From Gluconobacter potus (GTDB lineage Bacteria; Pseudomonadota; Alphaproteobacteria; Acetobacterales; Acetobacteraceae): 64,000 nucleotides of DNA. The DNA is taken from contig NZ_JABCQF010000002.1 in the NCBI RefSeq assembly GCF_015244705.1, positions 1 to 64,000 of the forward strand, in the 5' to 3' direction. Under the pieces are notes generated by a model. It was given only the letters and a program-made list of their open reading frames with translations. It did no database searches and was not told where the DNA came from. The position numbers and the translations under genes are program-made. Shown here one piece after another: positions 9,993 through 18,664 of the stretch (positions are counted from its first letter, which is position 1; every line of letters starts with the position of its first letter).

Positions 9993-10487
9993 GTGGATTG
10001 CGTCGTGCGGGCCGGCGCGCTTGCCGACAGCGACATGGCGGCCCGATCTCTGGGGGTGATGGAAGAAGTCACTGTGGCCAGCCCGGACTATCTGGCGCAG
10101 CATGGAATGCCCGCGACACCGGAGGACTTTGAGGGCCATCAGATGATCGGTTTCGTGTCGTCGCGCACCGGCCAGCCCCTGCCGCTGGAGTTCATGCGCG
10201 GAGACGAGGTGATCGAGGTGATGCTGCCGACGCGGCTGTTGGTCAGTGGCGCTGAAACCGGTGCCGCGGCCGCGCGGCAGGGCTTCGGCCTCGTGCAGGC
10301 ACCACGTTACCGCTTCATTGATGATTTCGCGAATGGCACGCTGATCGAGGTTCTGGCCGATTTCCCACCGACACCCACGCCGCTCTCGGTGCTTTATCCG
10401 AGCAACAGGCAACTTTCTCCGCGGATACGTGTCTTCGTTGACTGGGTGATGGAGGTTATCGGCCCGAGACTTCATCCGGGCGCGTGA
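9993..10487 (+). pseudogene. 5'-truncated LysR-family regulator (effector domain only)
   Basis: The translation matches the second half of a LysR effector domain: DCVVRAGALADSDMAARSLG, ASPDYLAQHGMPATPEDFEG, AAARQGFGLVQAPRY and LYPSNRQLSPRIRVFVDWVM. The HTH and the first part of the effector domain are absent, and the sequence before 9993 shows no continuation in any frame. It is a remnant left between the hydrolase gene and the convergent oxidoreductase gene. It may once have regulated one of them. Confidence 0.78.
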
Positions 10488-10508
10488 GGTCTGCCGCGTG
10501 AAGCCGTA

Positions 10509-11204
10509 TCAGGCTGGTGCTTCGAAGCTGCCAGGACTTTGATCGGTCGCCGTCCATTGTGCAGTGCGGTCAGGACTGGCCGAAGCCAGCGCCTTCGCAA
10601 CACCCGCCGCATCCAGATCCGCGCAATAGACCGGCGTTCCCGGCTGCTGGCGCCAGGATTCCGCCAGAGGCCCGGCATCAACAGGATTGAATCCGATGTC
10701 GTCGACCAGTGTCATGACGGCTTTCTTCGCGGACGCACTGTCCCCCGCGACCGGCAACGTGATGCGGTTCGCCGTGCCCTTTGGGGTTCCATTTTCCAGC
10801 AGGTGCTTGGCGTAGATGTTGTTGAAGACCTTGATGACCGGGCGACCGATCTGTTCCGAGACCCAGACGCTTTCCACCTTGCCTGCTTCGATGGCGGCGA
10901 TGCGTCCGTCCCGTTCGCGGGGATAATAGTTCCCGGTATCGACGATCACCACATCTGCGGGAACATGTTCGAACGGTTTGTGGCCCAGGGTTGGGATGTT
11001 CTTCTCGGGAATAGTGACGACGATCAGGTTCACGTCCTTCACTGCATCCGCGACGGTAACGGCTTTCGCGCCGGTTTCCCGCGCCAGTTCGGTCAGCGTC
11101 TGCGGGCCGCGTGAGTTGGCGATTTTCACGTCATGGCCACAGATCGTAAATCTGCGGGCCAGTGTGCCGCCAATCTGGCCTGCGCCTATAATGCCGATCT
11201 TCAT
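10509..11204 (-). CDS. NAD(P)-binding reductase of the F420-dependent NADP reductase family
   Basis: This 231-residue protein has an N-terminal Rossmann motif, MKIGIIGAGQIGGTLARRFT, and an NSRGP basic segment suited to NADP phosphate. The next segments, VVIVDTGNYYPRERDG and VIKVFNNIYAKHL, are typical of PF03807 coenzyme F420-dependent-type oxidoreductases. In bacteria without F420 such proteins are usually NADP oxidoreductases of unknown substrate. ATG 11204 follows GGGAGAC; the longer frame to 11330 lacks support. The MFS gene lies upstream on the same strand. Confidence 0.83.
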   Translation of the reverse strand: MKIGIIGAGQIGGTLARRFTICGHDVKIANSRGPQTLTELARETGAKAVTVADAVKDVNLIVVTIPEKNIPTLGHKPFEHVPADVVIVDTGNYYPRERDGRIAAIEAGKVESVWVSEQIGRPVIKVFNNIYAKHLLENGTPKGTANRITLPVAGDSASAKKAVMTLVDDIGFNPVDAGPLAESWRQQPGTPVYCADLDAAGVAKALASASPDRTAQWTATDQSPGSFEAPA

Positions 11205-11417
11205 GCCATCGTCTCCCGGTTTGCGAATACTGGTTCTGAAATGGTGTGCTTTCGGACCGAAACCAACCAGGCCCACGTTCTGGATTTCAGGCAGGCAGCT
11301 TCCGCCTTCATGTCGGATAATCCGAAGCACGAACGAGTGACCTCAAAAGCGGACGACGTTGGCCAAGCTTGCCTGCGTGGCTTTATTTCCTCAGGAGAGT
11401 ATCAATGCCCGGCCAGT

Positions 11418-12836
11418 TCAGTTCGATCCGAACTGGCGTTTCTTTTCTGAAGGCTTGATGAAGCGCGTGGCGAGCAACAGAGCGCCATGGAATAACGCGA
11501 GCAATCCAAATGTTTCGGCATAAGCCTCTGATGCAACATGAGACGGACCGATCCCCGCGAGCCGCCACCCAAGGAATGTTGCGCACGCTGTAATCAATGT
11601 CGGCCCGCCGATCCTTTGCATGATGTTCAGCGCCGTCGTTGCCATCGGAATATCCGCGCGTGCGATCGAAGCGTATCCCGCGCTCATCGCCGGAATGCCG
11701 ACGGCGCCCCCACCTCCGCCACGCAGCAACAATGCTAAGGCGAGCAGGACGACATGCAAACCGTTATAAGCGAGCGCCGCCAGGATCACTGTTCCGGCCA
11801 GCGAAAGCAGTGCGCCGCAACCAGTCAAGTTGCGTGCGTCAAACCGCTCGCTCAGACGGCCAATGAGCGGATAGACGCACATCATCCCCAGACCCAGGGG
11901 CGCCATGAACAGGCCTGTCCGCTCGGGCGAGACACCGCAGGCGTGGATCAGCCATACGGGCAGAAGCATCTGACCCGCGAACGACACCCCGTTCGTCAGA
12001 AACATGATGATCGCCGACACCGAAAAGGCGGGTGCACGCAGCAGGCGCAGGTCGATCAGCGCGTCATCGCCCTTGCGTCGTGCGGATCGGATATACAGGA
12101 GGAACAGCACGAGGGACGCGCCTAAGGTCGCCTGTCCATAAAGCCTGGCGATATGATCCATGCCGAAGAGAAACGAGACGAGAGAGGGTGCGAGAAATCC
12201 GAGCCCTGTCAGGTCAAACGGACGGGGCCGCTCGTCATGCTGATCGTCAGGGAGAAACAGAACGGCAAGGGCAAAAGCCGCAAGTCCGACCGGCACGTTG
12301 AGAAGAAAGATCCAGCGCCAGGACGCGACGGAGAGAATGGCGCCCGCGAGGACCGGTCCAAGAAGTGGCGCGAGCAGAACGGGCACCGTCATCGCGCTCG
12401 CGACCCTCGGCATCTGACGGCCCGCCACACGGGCAACCGTCATCTGCGCCATAGGGGCAAGCAGGCCGCCCGCCATGCCTTGCAGCAGACGGAATACGAT
12501 CAGGGACGGCGCGGACCACGCCAGCGCGCACAGGCCTGATGTCAGCGTGAAGGCACCGAAGCACCATAAATAGACGGCTCGCCCCCCGAGGCGGCTTACG
12601 AGCCATCCATTCAGCGGCAACGTCAGGGCGAGCGCCAGCAGATAGCCACTGACCACCCACTGAATGTGTGAAAACGGCGCGTGCAGGGTAGCGACAAGAT
12701 CTGGTAGCGACACATTGACGATCGTGGCGTCCAGTTGCGCCATGAAAGACCCTATCGCCGCGACGCTCACGATTTTCCAGATGCCCGGAGGCAGTTGATC
12801 CGGGTCTGAGCCTGGCGACGACGTTCTGGCGTTCAT
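11418..12836 (-). CDS. MFS multidrug efflux transporter, DHA2 (EmrB/QacA) type
   Basis: This 472-residue inner-membrane proton antiporter has about 14 predicted hydrophobic helices. Conserved features include the helix-1 motif MAQLDATIVNVSLPDL (motif D1), the loop WLVSRLGGRAVY (motif A) and the motif-C segment VPVLLAPLLGPVLAGAI. DHA2 transporters export drugs, dyes or antiseptics. It sits behind the isochorismatase-family gene on the same strand, and both are probably controlled by the divergent TetR gene at 13560. Confidence 0.9.
   Translation of the reverse strand: MNARTSSPGSDPDQLPPGIWKIVSVAAIGSFMAQLDATIVNVSLPDLVATLHAPFSHIQWVVSGYLLALALTLPLNGWLVSRLGGRAVYLWCFGAFTLTSGLCALAWSAPSLIVFRLLQGMAGGLLAPMAQMTVARVAGRQMPRVASAMTVPVLLAPLLGPVLAGAILSVASWRWIFLLNVPVGLAAFALAVLFLPDDQHDERPRPFDLTGLGFLAPSLVSFLFGMDHIARLYGQATLGASLVLFLLYIRSARRKGDDALIDLRLLRAPAFSVSAIIMFLTNGVSFAGQMLLPVWLIHACGVSPERTGLFMAPLGLGMMCVYPLIGRLSERFDARNLTGCGALLSLAGTVILAALAYNGLHVVLLALALLLRGGGGGAVGIPAMSAGYASIARADIPMATTALNIMQRIGGPTLITACATFLGWRLAGIGPSHVASEAYAETFGLLALFHGALLLATRFIKPSEKKRQFGSN
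11419..11448 (+). terminator. Hairpin with T-rich tail at the 3' end of the MFS gene
   Basis: CAGTTCG-ATC-CGAACTG (11419-11435) is followed on the plus strand by a T-rich stretch (11439-11448). It overlaps the last codons of the MFS gene, which runs the other way. No plus-strand gene ends here, so it may be a relic or serve the minus strand poorly. Confidence 0.3.
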
Positions 12837-12884
12837 GAATGATCTCGCCGGGAACCGCGAGACACGCAGACATGAGCCATGCGT

Positions 12885-13451
12885 TTACGCATCCAGCGCG
12901 ATCGCGTCGCTCGTCGTCACCCGGCCGAGGCGAGGAAAAATCTCCTCGCAGGCAAAGCGCTGCATGTCTTCGGTGAATGTGGACATGACATCCTCGACGA
13001 GCACGACGTTGTATCCATGCTCATGCGCCGCTCTGGCGGTAGATTCCACACCCAGATTGGTGGCGATTCCGCCGAGCACGATGGTCGTGATACCACGTCG
13101 CCGTAACTGAAGATCGAGATCCGTGCCGTAGAAGGCACCCCATTGCCGTTTCGTGATACGCAGATCGGTCGGTTCGGCAAGCCCGTCGACCAGTTCAGCC
13201 CAGTCTGGTGCGAAGCCGCCAGGCGGTGAAAAGGAGCGATCGACAGCCGCATTAACGGCATCGGCGAAATCTGGCGCGAACGCTACATTAACCAAAATGA
13301 CCGGAGCTCCGGCGGCTCGGAAACGCGCGGCGAGTTCTTTTGATCGCTCAACAATCGCCGTACCCGGTGTGGGAGCCAGGGGAAGCCCCGTGATGCCCTT
13401 CTGGAGATCGATCAGGACGAGGGCGGTCCTGGTGGCTGGGAGTGAAATCAT
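12885..13451 (-). CDS. Isochorismatase-family hydrolase (no catalytic Cys)
   Basis: This 188-residue cysteine-hydrolase-fold protein has the N-terminal Asp in ALVLIDLQKGI and the Lys in RITKRQWGAFYGTDL. The nucleophile position reads GGIATNLGVESTARAA, with Gly where nicotinamidases and N-carbamoyl hydrolases have Cys. True isochorismatases also lack that Cys, so the protein may cleave a vinyl ether or be a non-hydrolytic relative. It starts 109 bp from the divergent TetR gene, with a repeated operator between them, and precedes the MFS gene. Confidence 0.86.
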   Translation of the reverse strand: MISLPATRTALVLIDLQKGITGLPLAPTPGTAIVERSKELAARFRAAGAPVILVNVAFAPDFADAVNAAVDRSFSPPGGFAPDWAELVDGLAEPTDLRITKRQWGAFYGTDLDLQLRRRGITTIVLGGIATNLGVESTARAAHEHGYNVVLVEDVMSTFTEDMQRFACEEIFPRLGRVTTSDAIALDA

Positions 13452-13524
13452 GGCAAGACCTTCCCTGTTGACGTTCGACCGTCATCCCGAACCGTTGTCC
13501 GGAACACGCGGAAACGTTAGTAAG

Positions 13525-13540
13525 TTGAGTAGGCACTCAA
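13525..13540. promoter_or_regulatory. Operator copy 1 (TTGAGT-N4-ACTCAA)
   Basis: This is a perfect 6-4-6 inverted repeat in the divergent isochorismatase/TetR promoter region. A second copy (TTGAGG-N4-ACTCAA) lies 29 bp downstream at 13554-13569 and covers the TetR start codon. Paired dyads of this kind suit autoregulation by the TetR protein. Confidence 0.62.
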
Positions 13541-13553
13541 GCAGGGGTATTAT

Positions 13554-13569
13554 TTGAGGATGGACTCAA
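13554..13569. promoter_or_regulatory. Operator copy 2 (TTGAGG-N4-ACTCAA) over the TetR start
   Basis: This is an inverted repeat with one mismatch, the second copy of the dyad at 13525-13540. Because it includes the ATG at 13560, binding would block transcription or initiation of the TetR gene. Confidence 0.58.
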
Positions 13570-14189
13570 ATTCGTCAAGAGGTAAACGGACATCTCTTCA
13601 GCCGCTGCGCGCGGCTGGGCGTCAGCGCGTCGAGGAACTGCTGGAGGCCGCGTCCGACCTCATGGCGGAACGAGGTTACGAGGCGACAACCATGGCGGAG
13701 ATCGCCGCGCGTGCCGGGGCGAAGATCGGCTCGCTCTATCGTTTCTTTCCGAACAAGGAGGCGGTAGCGGACACTTTGGTGCAGCGGCATATCGCCGTTC
13801 TGGAAGACGAATGCGCGGCACTTGCCAAACGTGCCGCCACGCTGCCCCCGGACGTTTTGGCGGACGTGCTGATCGAACTGCTTGTCACGCTTCATCCTCG
13901 CGTGAAGTCCCTTTCCGCGCTGATGGAAGCACGGACTGACAAGATGGAGATCCGTGATCGTGCACGGGGACATGCCATAGCCGGAATTGCGGCAGCGTTG
14001 CGTGTCTGTGCGCCAGGGTTGGATGAAGCACTGGCGAGAGATATTGCTGCGGTCGTTCTGAATACCATGAAAATCTTGCGCGGCATGCTCGCGAAGGATG
14101 CTCCTGCGACGCTAGGTGCGCCCGAAGAGTTGCGCCGAATGAACCGTCTTTATCTTTCAGACCGGCTGGCACCCTTCCGAAATATTTGA
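13560..14189 (+). CDS. TetR/AcrR-family transcriptional repressor
   Basis: This TetR regulator of about 209 residues has the HTH VEELLEAASDLMAERGYEAT, then MAEIAARAGAKIGSLYRFFP and NKEAVADTLV. The ligand domain is helical. ATG 13560 is chosen; a TTG at 13554 is possible, because AGGGG lies 7 bases before it. It faces away from the isochorismatase-MFS pair and two copies of TTGAGK-N4-ACTCAA lie between. It is the probable repressor of itself and that efflux/hydrolase unit. Confidence 0.88.
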   Translation: MDSNSSRGKRTSLQPLRAAGRQRVEELLEAASDLMAERGYEATTMAEIAARAGAKIGSLYRFFPNKEAVADTLVQRHIAVLEDECAALAKRAATLPPDVLADVLIELLVTLHPRVKSLSALMEARTDKMEIRDRARGHAIAGIAAALRVCAPGLDEALARDIAAVVLNTMKILRGMLAKDAPATLGAPEELRRMNRLYLSDRLAPFRNI

Positions 14190-14509
14190 GCCAGTGCAAT
14201 GGACACGAAGCCATAATTTCCCGGATTGATGAGGTATTGGACAGACGTCGTGAGAGCCTTGTCGCCGTCGCGGAGAGTGAGACGTTGGCGAAGATTTCGC
14301 CTTCGTAATGGAAATTGTTGTCAGTTTTTGCTCATTCTGAAAGCGGACATACCTCGCCATTTTTCAACGGAGATCGAACTGATATCTCTTTGATCGTGCG
14401 ATAAGACACTTGAGATCCATGGCCGATCTGGCGTTTTATTTGGCTAGAAGCGTTCTATTGGCCAATCGGTAAAACCATTATCAGGAAGCATCGTGAAAGG
14501 AAGGTCGCA
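14190..14509. other. Gap without a recognisable gene
   Basis: These 320 bp between the TetR gene and a broken hydrolase hold only short frames on both strands, with no family pattern I recognise. GGAAGG just before 14510 is the ribosome site of the next frame. Confidence 0.5.
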
Positions 14510-15205
14510 ATGCGGAATGATATTGAGTTCCCATCTGAGGGAAGAACGCTCCGTGGCTGGCTTTATCGCCCAGAAGGAGAAAAGGACAAATATCCAGCAA
14601 TCGTGATGGCGCATGGTCTTTCTGGCGTTAAGGAGCAATATCTCGATCGCTACGCCGAAGTTTTCGTCGCCGCAGGGTTTGGGGTGATCCTGTATGATCA
14701 CGCCAATTTCGGAGCGAGTGACGGCATTCCCCGACAGGAAGCCGACCCCGTGCTTCAGAGGCGGGGTTACCGTGACGCCATCAGTTTTGCCCAGACGGTT
14801 CTAGGGAAAAGCTCCTGCGCTGTTTCCGGCAGTCTCCGACAGGCCGGAAATAGCGTGCGCCATGGGCGGAACAGATGCCTATGATTTCTTCAACGGCACC
14901 CGGAGTTTTGCACCGACATGGTGGAATGAACTGACCCTTCGTAGCGCCGAATTCGCACGCGAGAACGAACCCGGTATTCATATCGCTCGAATCAGCTCCA
15001 CCCCTCTACTGATGATCGTCGCTGATCAGGACATCCTGACGGCGACTGATATCTGCCTCGAAAGCTACCAGTCAGCTTTGCCCCCAAAAAGCTACACATG
15101 ATCCACGGGGGACATTTCGACCCTTATGTACGGTGCTTTAACGAGACCAGCCAGGCCGCCCGAGAGTGGTTCATTGAACATCTGATCGATGATGCCGTAC
15201 ATTAA
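14510..15205 (+). pseudogene. Alpha/beta hydrolase (dienelactone-hydrolase-like), inactivated
   Basis: Three segments in two frames belong to one family. 14510-14800 gives RTLRGWLYRPEG, IVMAHGLSGVKEQYLDRYAE and GFGVILYDHANFGASDG. 14862-15098 gives DAYDFFNGTRSFAPTWWNEL and TPLLMIVADQDILT. About 15085-15205 gives KLHMIHGGHFDPY and EWFIEHL, with the catalytic His. The nucleophile-elbow region expected near 14810-14860 is deleted, and a second shift falls in a CCCCCAAAAA run near 15079-15088. The product cannot be active. Confidence 0.75.
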
Positions 15206-15539
15206 TAATTCTAAACCCGCTGATATCCAGGCGCTTGCGCGGGACTACGTGGATGGCGAGACAGTTGGTGAACACTGCCACAAAGATGGTCAGTTCATTC
15301 ATGCGACTGAAGGCGTCATGGAGATCCGCACCCCGACGCGTCTGTGGCTTGTGCCTCCGCAACGCGGTTTATGGATACCGCCTCGCACCCCGCATGCGTT
15401 AAGAGCGCGGGGCAAGGTTACCCTTCGAGCGGTCTATATTGTTGCCAGTAGAGCAACATTTTCTCTCGGTGAACAGCCAAGTGCCTTTGCTGCTATGTTC
15501 AGGCGAATTATGGGGGTAACGCCTGGTAACTATCGTTAG
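15189..15539 (+). pseudogene. AraC-family regulator with in-frame internal deletion
   Basis: The N-terminal 95 residues form the cupin ligand domain of AraC regulators (GEHCHKDGQFIHATEGVMEI, LVPPQRGLWIPPRTPHALRA). This runs straight into the last 20 residues of the AraC DNA-binding domain (PSAFAAMFRRIMGVTPGNYR). About 150 residues with both HTH motifs are missing, although the frame is open. The product is a sensor domain with a helix stub. Loss of function is likely, but a small ligand-binding protein cannot be excluded. Confidence 0.72.
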
Positions 15540-15978
15540 CGCTCTCTGAGTAGACGAATATCTGCGCCCATAAACGCAACAGCGAACATAGAGTACGCCA
15601 TCAATAGATGGGTTAACCTAAATCTATGACTGTTCGTATCTTTGAGTAACTCCGAAGCGGACTTTCCGCATTCCTGAAGAGTTTCGGGCGCCGTGAGGCG
15701 TACGAAAGTCGGGGAGGACCGAACCCGCGACACCGGGACTCAGTTATGGGGAATTTGCAACTGGCGCTGCCCTGAGGCGCCCCTGAGCGGGGTCACGTGG
15801 CGGCATTCGTGACGCGGCAAAGGGCGTTTCCCGCTGATCCTACACATGAAGATGACAGGATCTTCAGGGCCAGGTGCGCACTCTCCGCCGTTTTTTCGCG
15901 TTTTGCGTAAGCCTGTCGGTGTGCCGGAACGAGACGGTTCCGGCAGGCATCGGGTTATAGGGTCATGTCTGCCGGTCA
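15540..15978. other. Non-coding stretch beside the IS91-type element
   Basis: There is no convincing gene here. It contains the inverted repeat GTCACG-N10-CGTGAC (15792-15813) and a second dyad GATCCT-N15-AGGATC near 15836-15862. IS91-type elements lack terminal inverted repeats and carry hairpins near their ends, so part of this stretch probably belongs to the element whose transposase stops at 15979. Confidence 0.4.
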
Positions 15979-17181
15979 TCATGCTGATTCCCCGGCCGGA
16001 TCAGTCGCCCGTGGCGGTCCTCTGGGCTGGCACCAGCGGGGAAGGATCTGGATAACGACCATCTGCCCCCCACAGCATGGGCAGGGCGGTGGCGTGACCG
16101 GTCCGGACTCCGGGACTTCCGCCGCTGGTGTGGGGATGACATTCAGCAGGTCCCGCGCCCGGGCGAGACTGGCCTTGCGGTTGGAACTGGCCAGCAGGCC
16201 GTAATGGCGGATGCGATGAAATCCCCGTGGCAGGACATGCAGCATGAAGCGGCGAATGAATTCATCCGTGCCAAGCGTCATGACCTGCTGCTGATGCGCG
16301 GTATCCCGGCGGTAGTCCTTGTACCGGAACGTCACGCCCCTTTCGTCGAACGCGAGGAGACGGCGGTTCGAGATGGCGACGCGGTGGGTATAGCGCGACA
16401 GATAGGCCAGCACCGCTTTGGGACCGGCAAAAGGCGGTTTGGCATAAACGACCCAACGCCTGCTGCGCACGGGGGCCAGATACCGCAGAAAGTCACGGCG
16501 GTCTGCCAGGGAAGCAAGCTGGCCCCGAAAGGCCAGCCGATCGGCCTCGAAAAGCGCAAGTAGCCGGGTGAGGAACAGACGGCGAAACAGCTTGCCCAGC
16601 ACGCGAACGGGTAGGAGGAAGGCCGGGCGCGACGAGATCCAGCGCTGGGCATCGGGCGACAGGCCGCCACCCGGCACGATCATGTGCACATGGGGATGGT
16701 GGGTCAGCGCCGAACCCCAGCTGTGCAGCACGGCGGTGATGCCGATGCGGGCACCCAGATGCCGGCGATCGGCGGCGATCGTCATCATCGTCTCCGAGGC
16801 GGCCTGGAACAGCAGGGCGTAGAGAACGGCCTTGTTCTGCAGCGCGATGTCGGCGATCCGTGCCGGCAGGGTGAAGACGACATGGAAATACCCGACCGGC
16901 AGCAGATCGGCCTCCCGTTCGGCCAGCCATGTCCGTGCGGCGTTCCCCTGACAACGCGGACAATGACGGTTGCGGCAGCTGTTATAGGCGATCCGCCAGT
17001 GTCCGCAGTCCCCACAGGCCGCAACATGACCACCCAGGGCTGCCGTGCGACAGTGCTCTATCGCCGACATGACCTTGAGCTGCTGTAGGGGAAGACGTCC
17101 GGCATGGGCTGCCCGCCAGGCAGGACCGGCAGCCCGAAAGATATCGCCAAGTTCGAGCGAGGCGGACATGACCGTGCCCAC
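15979..17181 (-). CDS. IS91-family transposase (HUH, rolling-circle type)
   Basis: This 400-residue transposase has an N-terminal zinc-binding domain (HVAACGDCGHWR, NSCRNRHCPRCQG). The HUH metal motif follows in LTHHPHVHMIVPGGG, and the catalytic-Tyr region VLAYLSRYTHRVAISN comes after it. A C-terminal CPCCGG zinc pair is also present. It nicks DNA and moves the element by rolling-circle replication. The length is normal for the family and the frame is intact, so it may still be active. Confidence 0.92.
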   Translation of the reverse strand: MGTVMSASLELGDIFRAAGPAWRAAHAGRLPLQQLKVMSAIEHCRTAALGGHVAACGDCGHWRIAYNSCRNRHCPRCQGNAARTWLAEREADLLPVGYFHVVFTLPARIADIALQNKAVLYALLFQAASETMMTIAADRRHLGARIGITAVLHSWGSALTHHPHVHMIVPGGGLSPDAQRWISSRPAFLLPVRVLGKLFRRLFLTRLLALFEADRLAFRGQLASLADRRDFLRYLAPVRSRRWVVYAKPPFAGPKAVLAYLSRYTHRVAISNRRLLAFDERGVTFRYKDYRRDTAHQQQVMTLGTDEFIRRFMLHVLPRGFHRIRHYGLLASSNRKASLARARDLLNVIPTPAAEVPESGPVTPPPCPCCGGQMVVIQILPRWCQPRGPPRATDPAGESA

Positions 17182-17194
17182 CGAAGCTCGGGGA

Positions 17195-18106
17195 TCAGCC
17201 GTCGGGCCTCGCCTGCGTCGTCGCCAGGGCCCCCAATGTGTCGAGCGGGCTGATCACCGCCCGCACAGTGCGGGTAGCGACCCTTGTATAGAGCGCTGTG
17301 CTGTTGAGACGGGCGTGACCCAGCAGGGCCTGGATCACGCGGATATCGACGCCATCATCCAGCAGGTGCGTCGCAAAACTGTGCCGCAATGTATGGGGAC
17401 CGACCCGTTTGCTGATCGACGCGGCATGGGCCGCGGTGACGACCACACGATGTAGTTGCCGGGTGCAGATGGGCCTCATCGCGTTCTGGCCGGGAAACAG
17501 CCAGCCCTGCGGATGCATCACGCCCTGCTGGCGGCCGAGTTTCCACCACTCCCGTAGCAACGTCAGCAGGTCGGCCGGCAGCATGGCGTTGCGGTAACGA
17601 CCCCCTTTGCCCCGCTCGACCCGCAGCAGCATGCGCGCGCTGTCGATATCGCTCACCTTGAGAGCGGCCACCTCGGCGACGCGCAGGCCCGCCCCATAGG
17701 CGACCGAGAGCGCCACCTGGTGCTTGAGGCAGGTGGTCGCATTGAGCAGGCGGGCAACCTCATCGCGGCTCAGCACGACGGGCAGGTTGCGGGGATGTCT
17801 GGTACGAACCAGCTTGCGCGCAAGATCAGGTCGGTCGAGCGTGTAGGTGAAGAAAAATCGCAGCGCCGACACGATACTGTTCATCGTCGGTATCGGCAGG
17901 CCGGCCTCGTGCTGCTCGATTTGGAACTGACGGACCTCCTCCGCCGTCGCCGTGTGCGGAGAACGGCCCAGATGGGTCGCAAAACGACCGACGTCACGGA
18001 TATAATTGCGCTGCGTCTCGCGTGAGAACCCTCGCATTGTCATGTCGTCGATCAGGCGCTGGCGAAGAGGGCTGATCGCGCCTACAGAAATAAGCTCCGT
18101 CATCAT
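17195..18106 (-). CDS. Tyrosine recombinase/integrase accompanying the IS91-type transposase
   Basis: This is a XerC-like recombinase of about 303 residues. The core-binding SAM-like domain covers roughly residues 10-95 (RQRLIDDMTMRGFSRETQRN). The catalytic domain carries R in GAGLRVAEVAALK, K in the GKGGRYR turn, HxxR in PHTLRHSFATHLL, H/W in LLGHARLNST and the Tyr in ALYTRV. The ATG at 18106 (or 18103) follows AGGAG; a GTG at 18127 lies upstream of that site. It is a companion of the IS91 transposase rather than the ICE integrase, because it is not at an element end. Confidence 0.88.
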   Translation of the reverse strand: MMTELISVGAISPLRQRLIDDMTMRGFSRETQRNYIRDVGRFATHLGRSPHTATAEEVRQFQIEQHEAGLPIPTMNSIVSALRFFFTYTLDRPDLARKLVRTRHPRNLPVVLSRDEVARLLNATTCLKHQVALSVAYGAGLRVAEVAALKVSDIDSARMLLRVERGKGGRYRNAMLPADLLTLLREWWKLGRQQGVMHPQGWLFPGQNAMRPICTRQLHRVVVTAAHAASISKRVGPHTLRHSFATHLLDDGVDIRVIQALLGHARLNSTALYTRVATRTVRAVISPLDTLGALATTQARPDG

Positions 18107-18394
18107 CTGGCTCCTTGTGTTGGACACAAGCCAGAGTGCGGCGGACCATCAGGCCAGCTTCAAATAAAACACCTCTCTCACGCCGTGGTGACAGACAGCC
18201 ACGCTACACCATTCCCGCGCAGCGGGTTCGTTCTCCCCTCCCATGGCGGTCGTTTCCAATAAGCCTCCCCCATCGGGATGCCGGAATCAATCCCTCTTGC
18301 TTCCGGCACTCTCAATCTCGCCGATCTTCCGCCACGGTTCGCCATGGCCCGCTGTCGTTGCCGACAGCCGCCGAACCCAACCGGAGGCCCGATC

Positions 18395-18664
18395 ATGCTC
18401 GATCCCAAGACGGGGTTGCCGCCCCGTTTCCTGCGCACGCCCGATGCGGCGCGCTTCCTCGGCATTTCCATCCGTACGCTGGAAAAGCACCGTACCTACG
18501 GCACAGGCCCGACCTATCGGAAGATCGGTGGCCGCATCGTCTATGCCCTCGACGACCTCCAAGGCTGGACCGAGAGCGGTGTCCGCAGATCCACGACCGA
18601 TGTGACACCCAGCCGGGTCTTTCCGGCCCGTCCGCTGACCTTGGCCGAAAAGGCGACCCTTTGA
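18395..18664 (+). CDS. AlpA/excisionase-type helix-turn-helix protein
   Basis: This 89-residue DNA-binding protein has a MerR-like winged HTH: RFLRTPDAARFLGISIRTLE, then KHRTYGTGPTYRKIGGRIVY and DDLQGWTESG. GGAGG lies 8 bases before the ATG. It ends at the base before the repA start, so the two are translationally coupled. In Tn4371-type ICEs a small protein of this class acts as recombination directionality factor or regulator. It could play that role here with the serine recombinase; this is inference. Confidence 0.82.
   Translation: MLDPKTGLPPRFLRTPDAARFLGISIRTLEKHRTYGTGPTYRKIGGRIVYALDDLQGWTESGVRRSTTDVTPSRVFPARPLTLAEKATL

Larger units (their letters stand above)
15979..18130 (-). mobile_element. 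IS91-type element with companion tyrosine recombinase (minimum extent)
   Basis: The transposase and the integrase-like gene, 13 bp apart on the same strand, form the two-gene arrangement seen in one IS91 subgroup. The true ends are not resolved because such elements have no terminal inverted repeats. A 7-3-7 dyad (CTTGTGT/ACACAAG, 18114-18130) lies at the upstream side. Insertion separates the decayed hydrolase/AraC cargo from the repA region. Confidence 0.72.

Noticed and set aside
14157-14360. 67-codon minus-strand frame between the TetR gene and the broken hydrolase
   Set aside because: No ribosome site, no recognisable pattern, and overlap with the TetR gene end.
15540-15733. 65-codon minus-strand frame with a short hydrophobic segment
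   Set aside because: No start context or family pattern; it lies in decayed DNA beside an IS element.
17195-18106. Tyrosine recombinase as the integrase of the whole element
   Set aside because: It lies in the middle of the element, 13 bp from an IS91 transposase on the same strand, whereas the serine recombinase sits at the attL junction and its frame crosses the att site.
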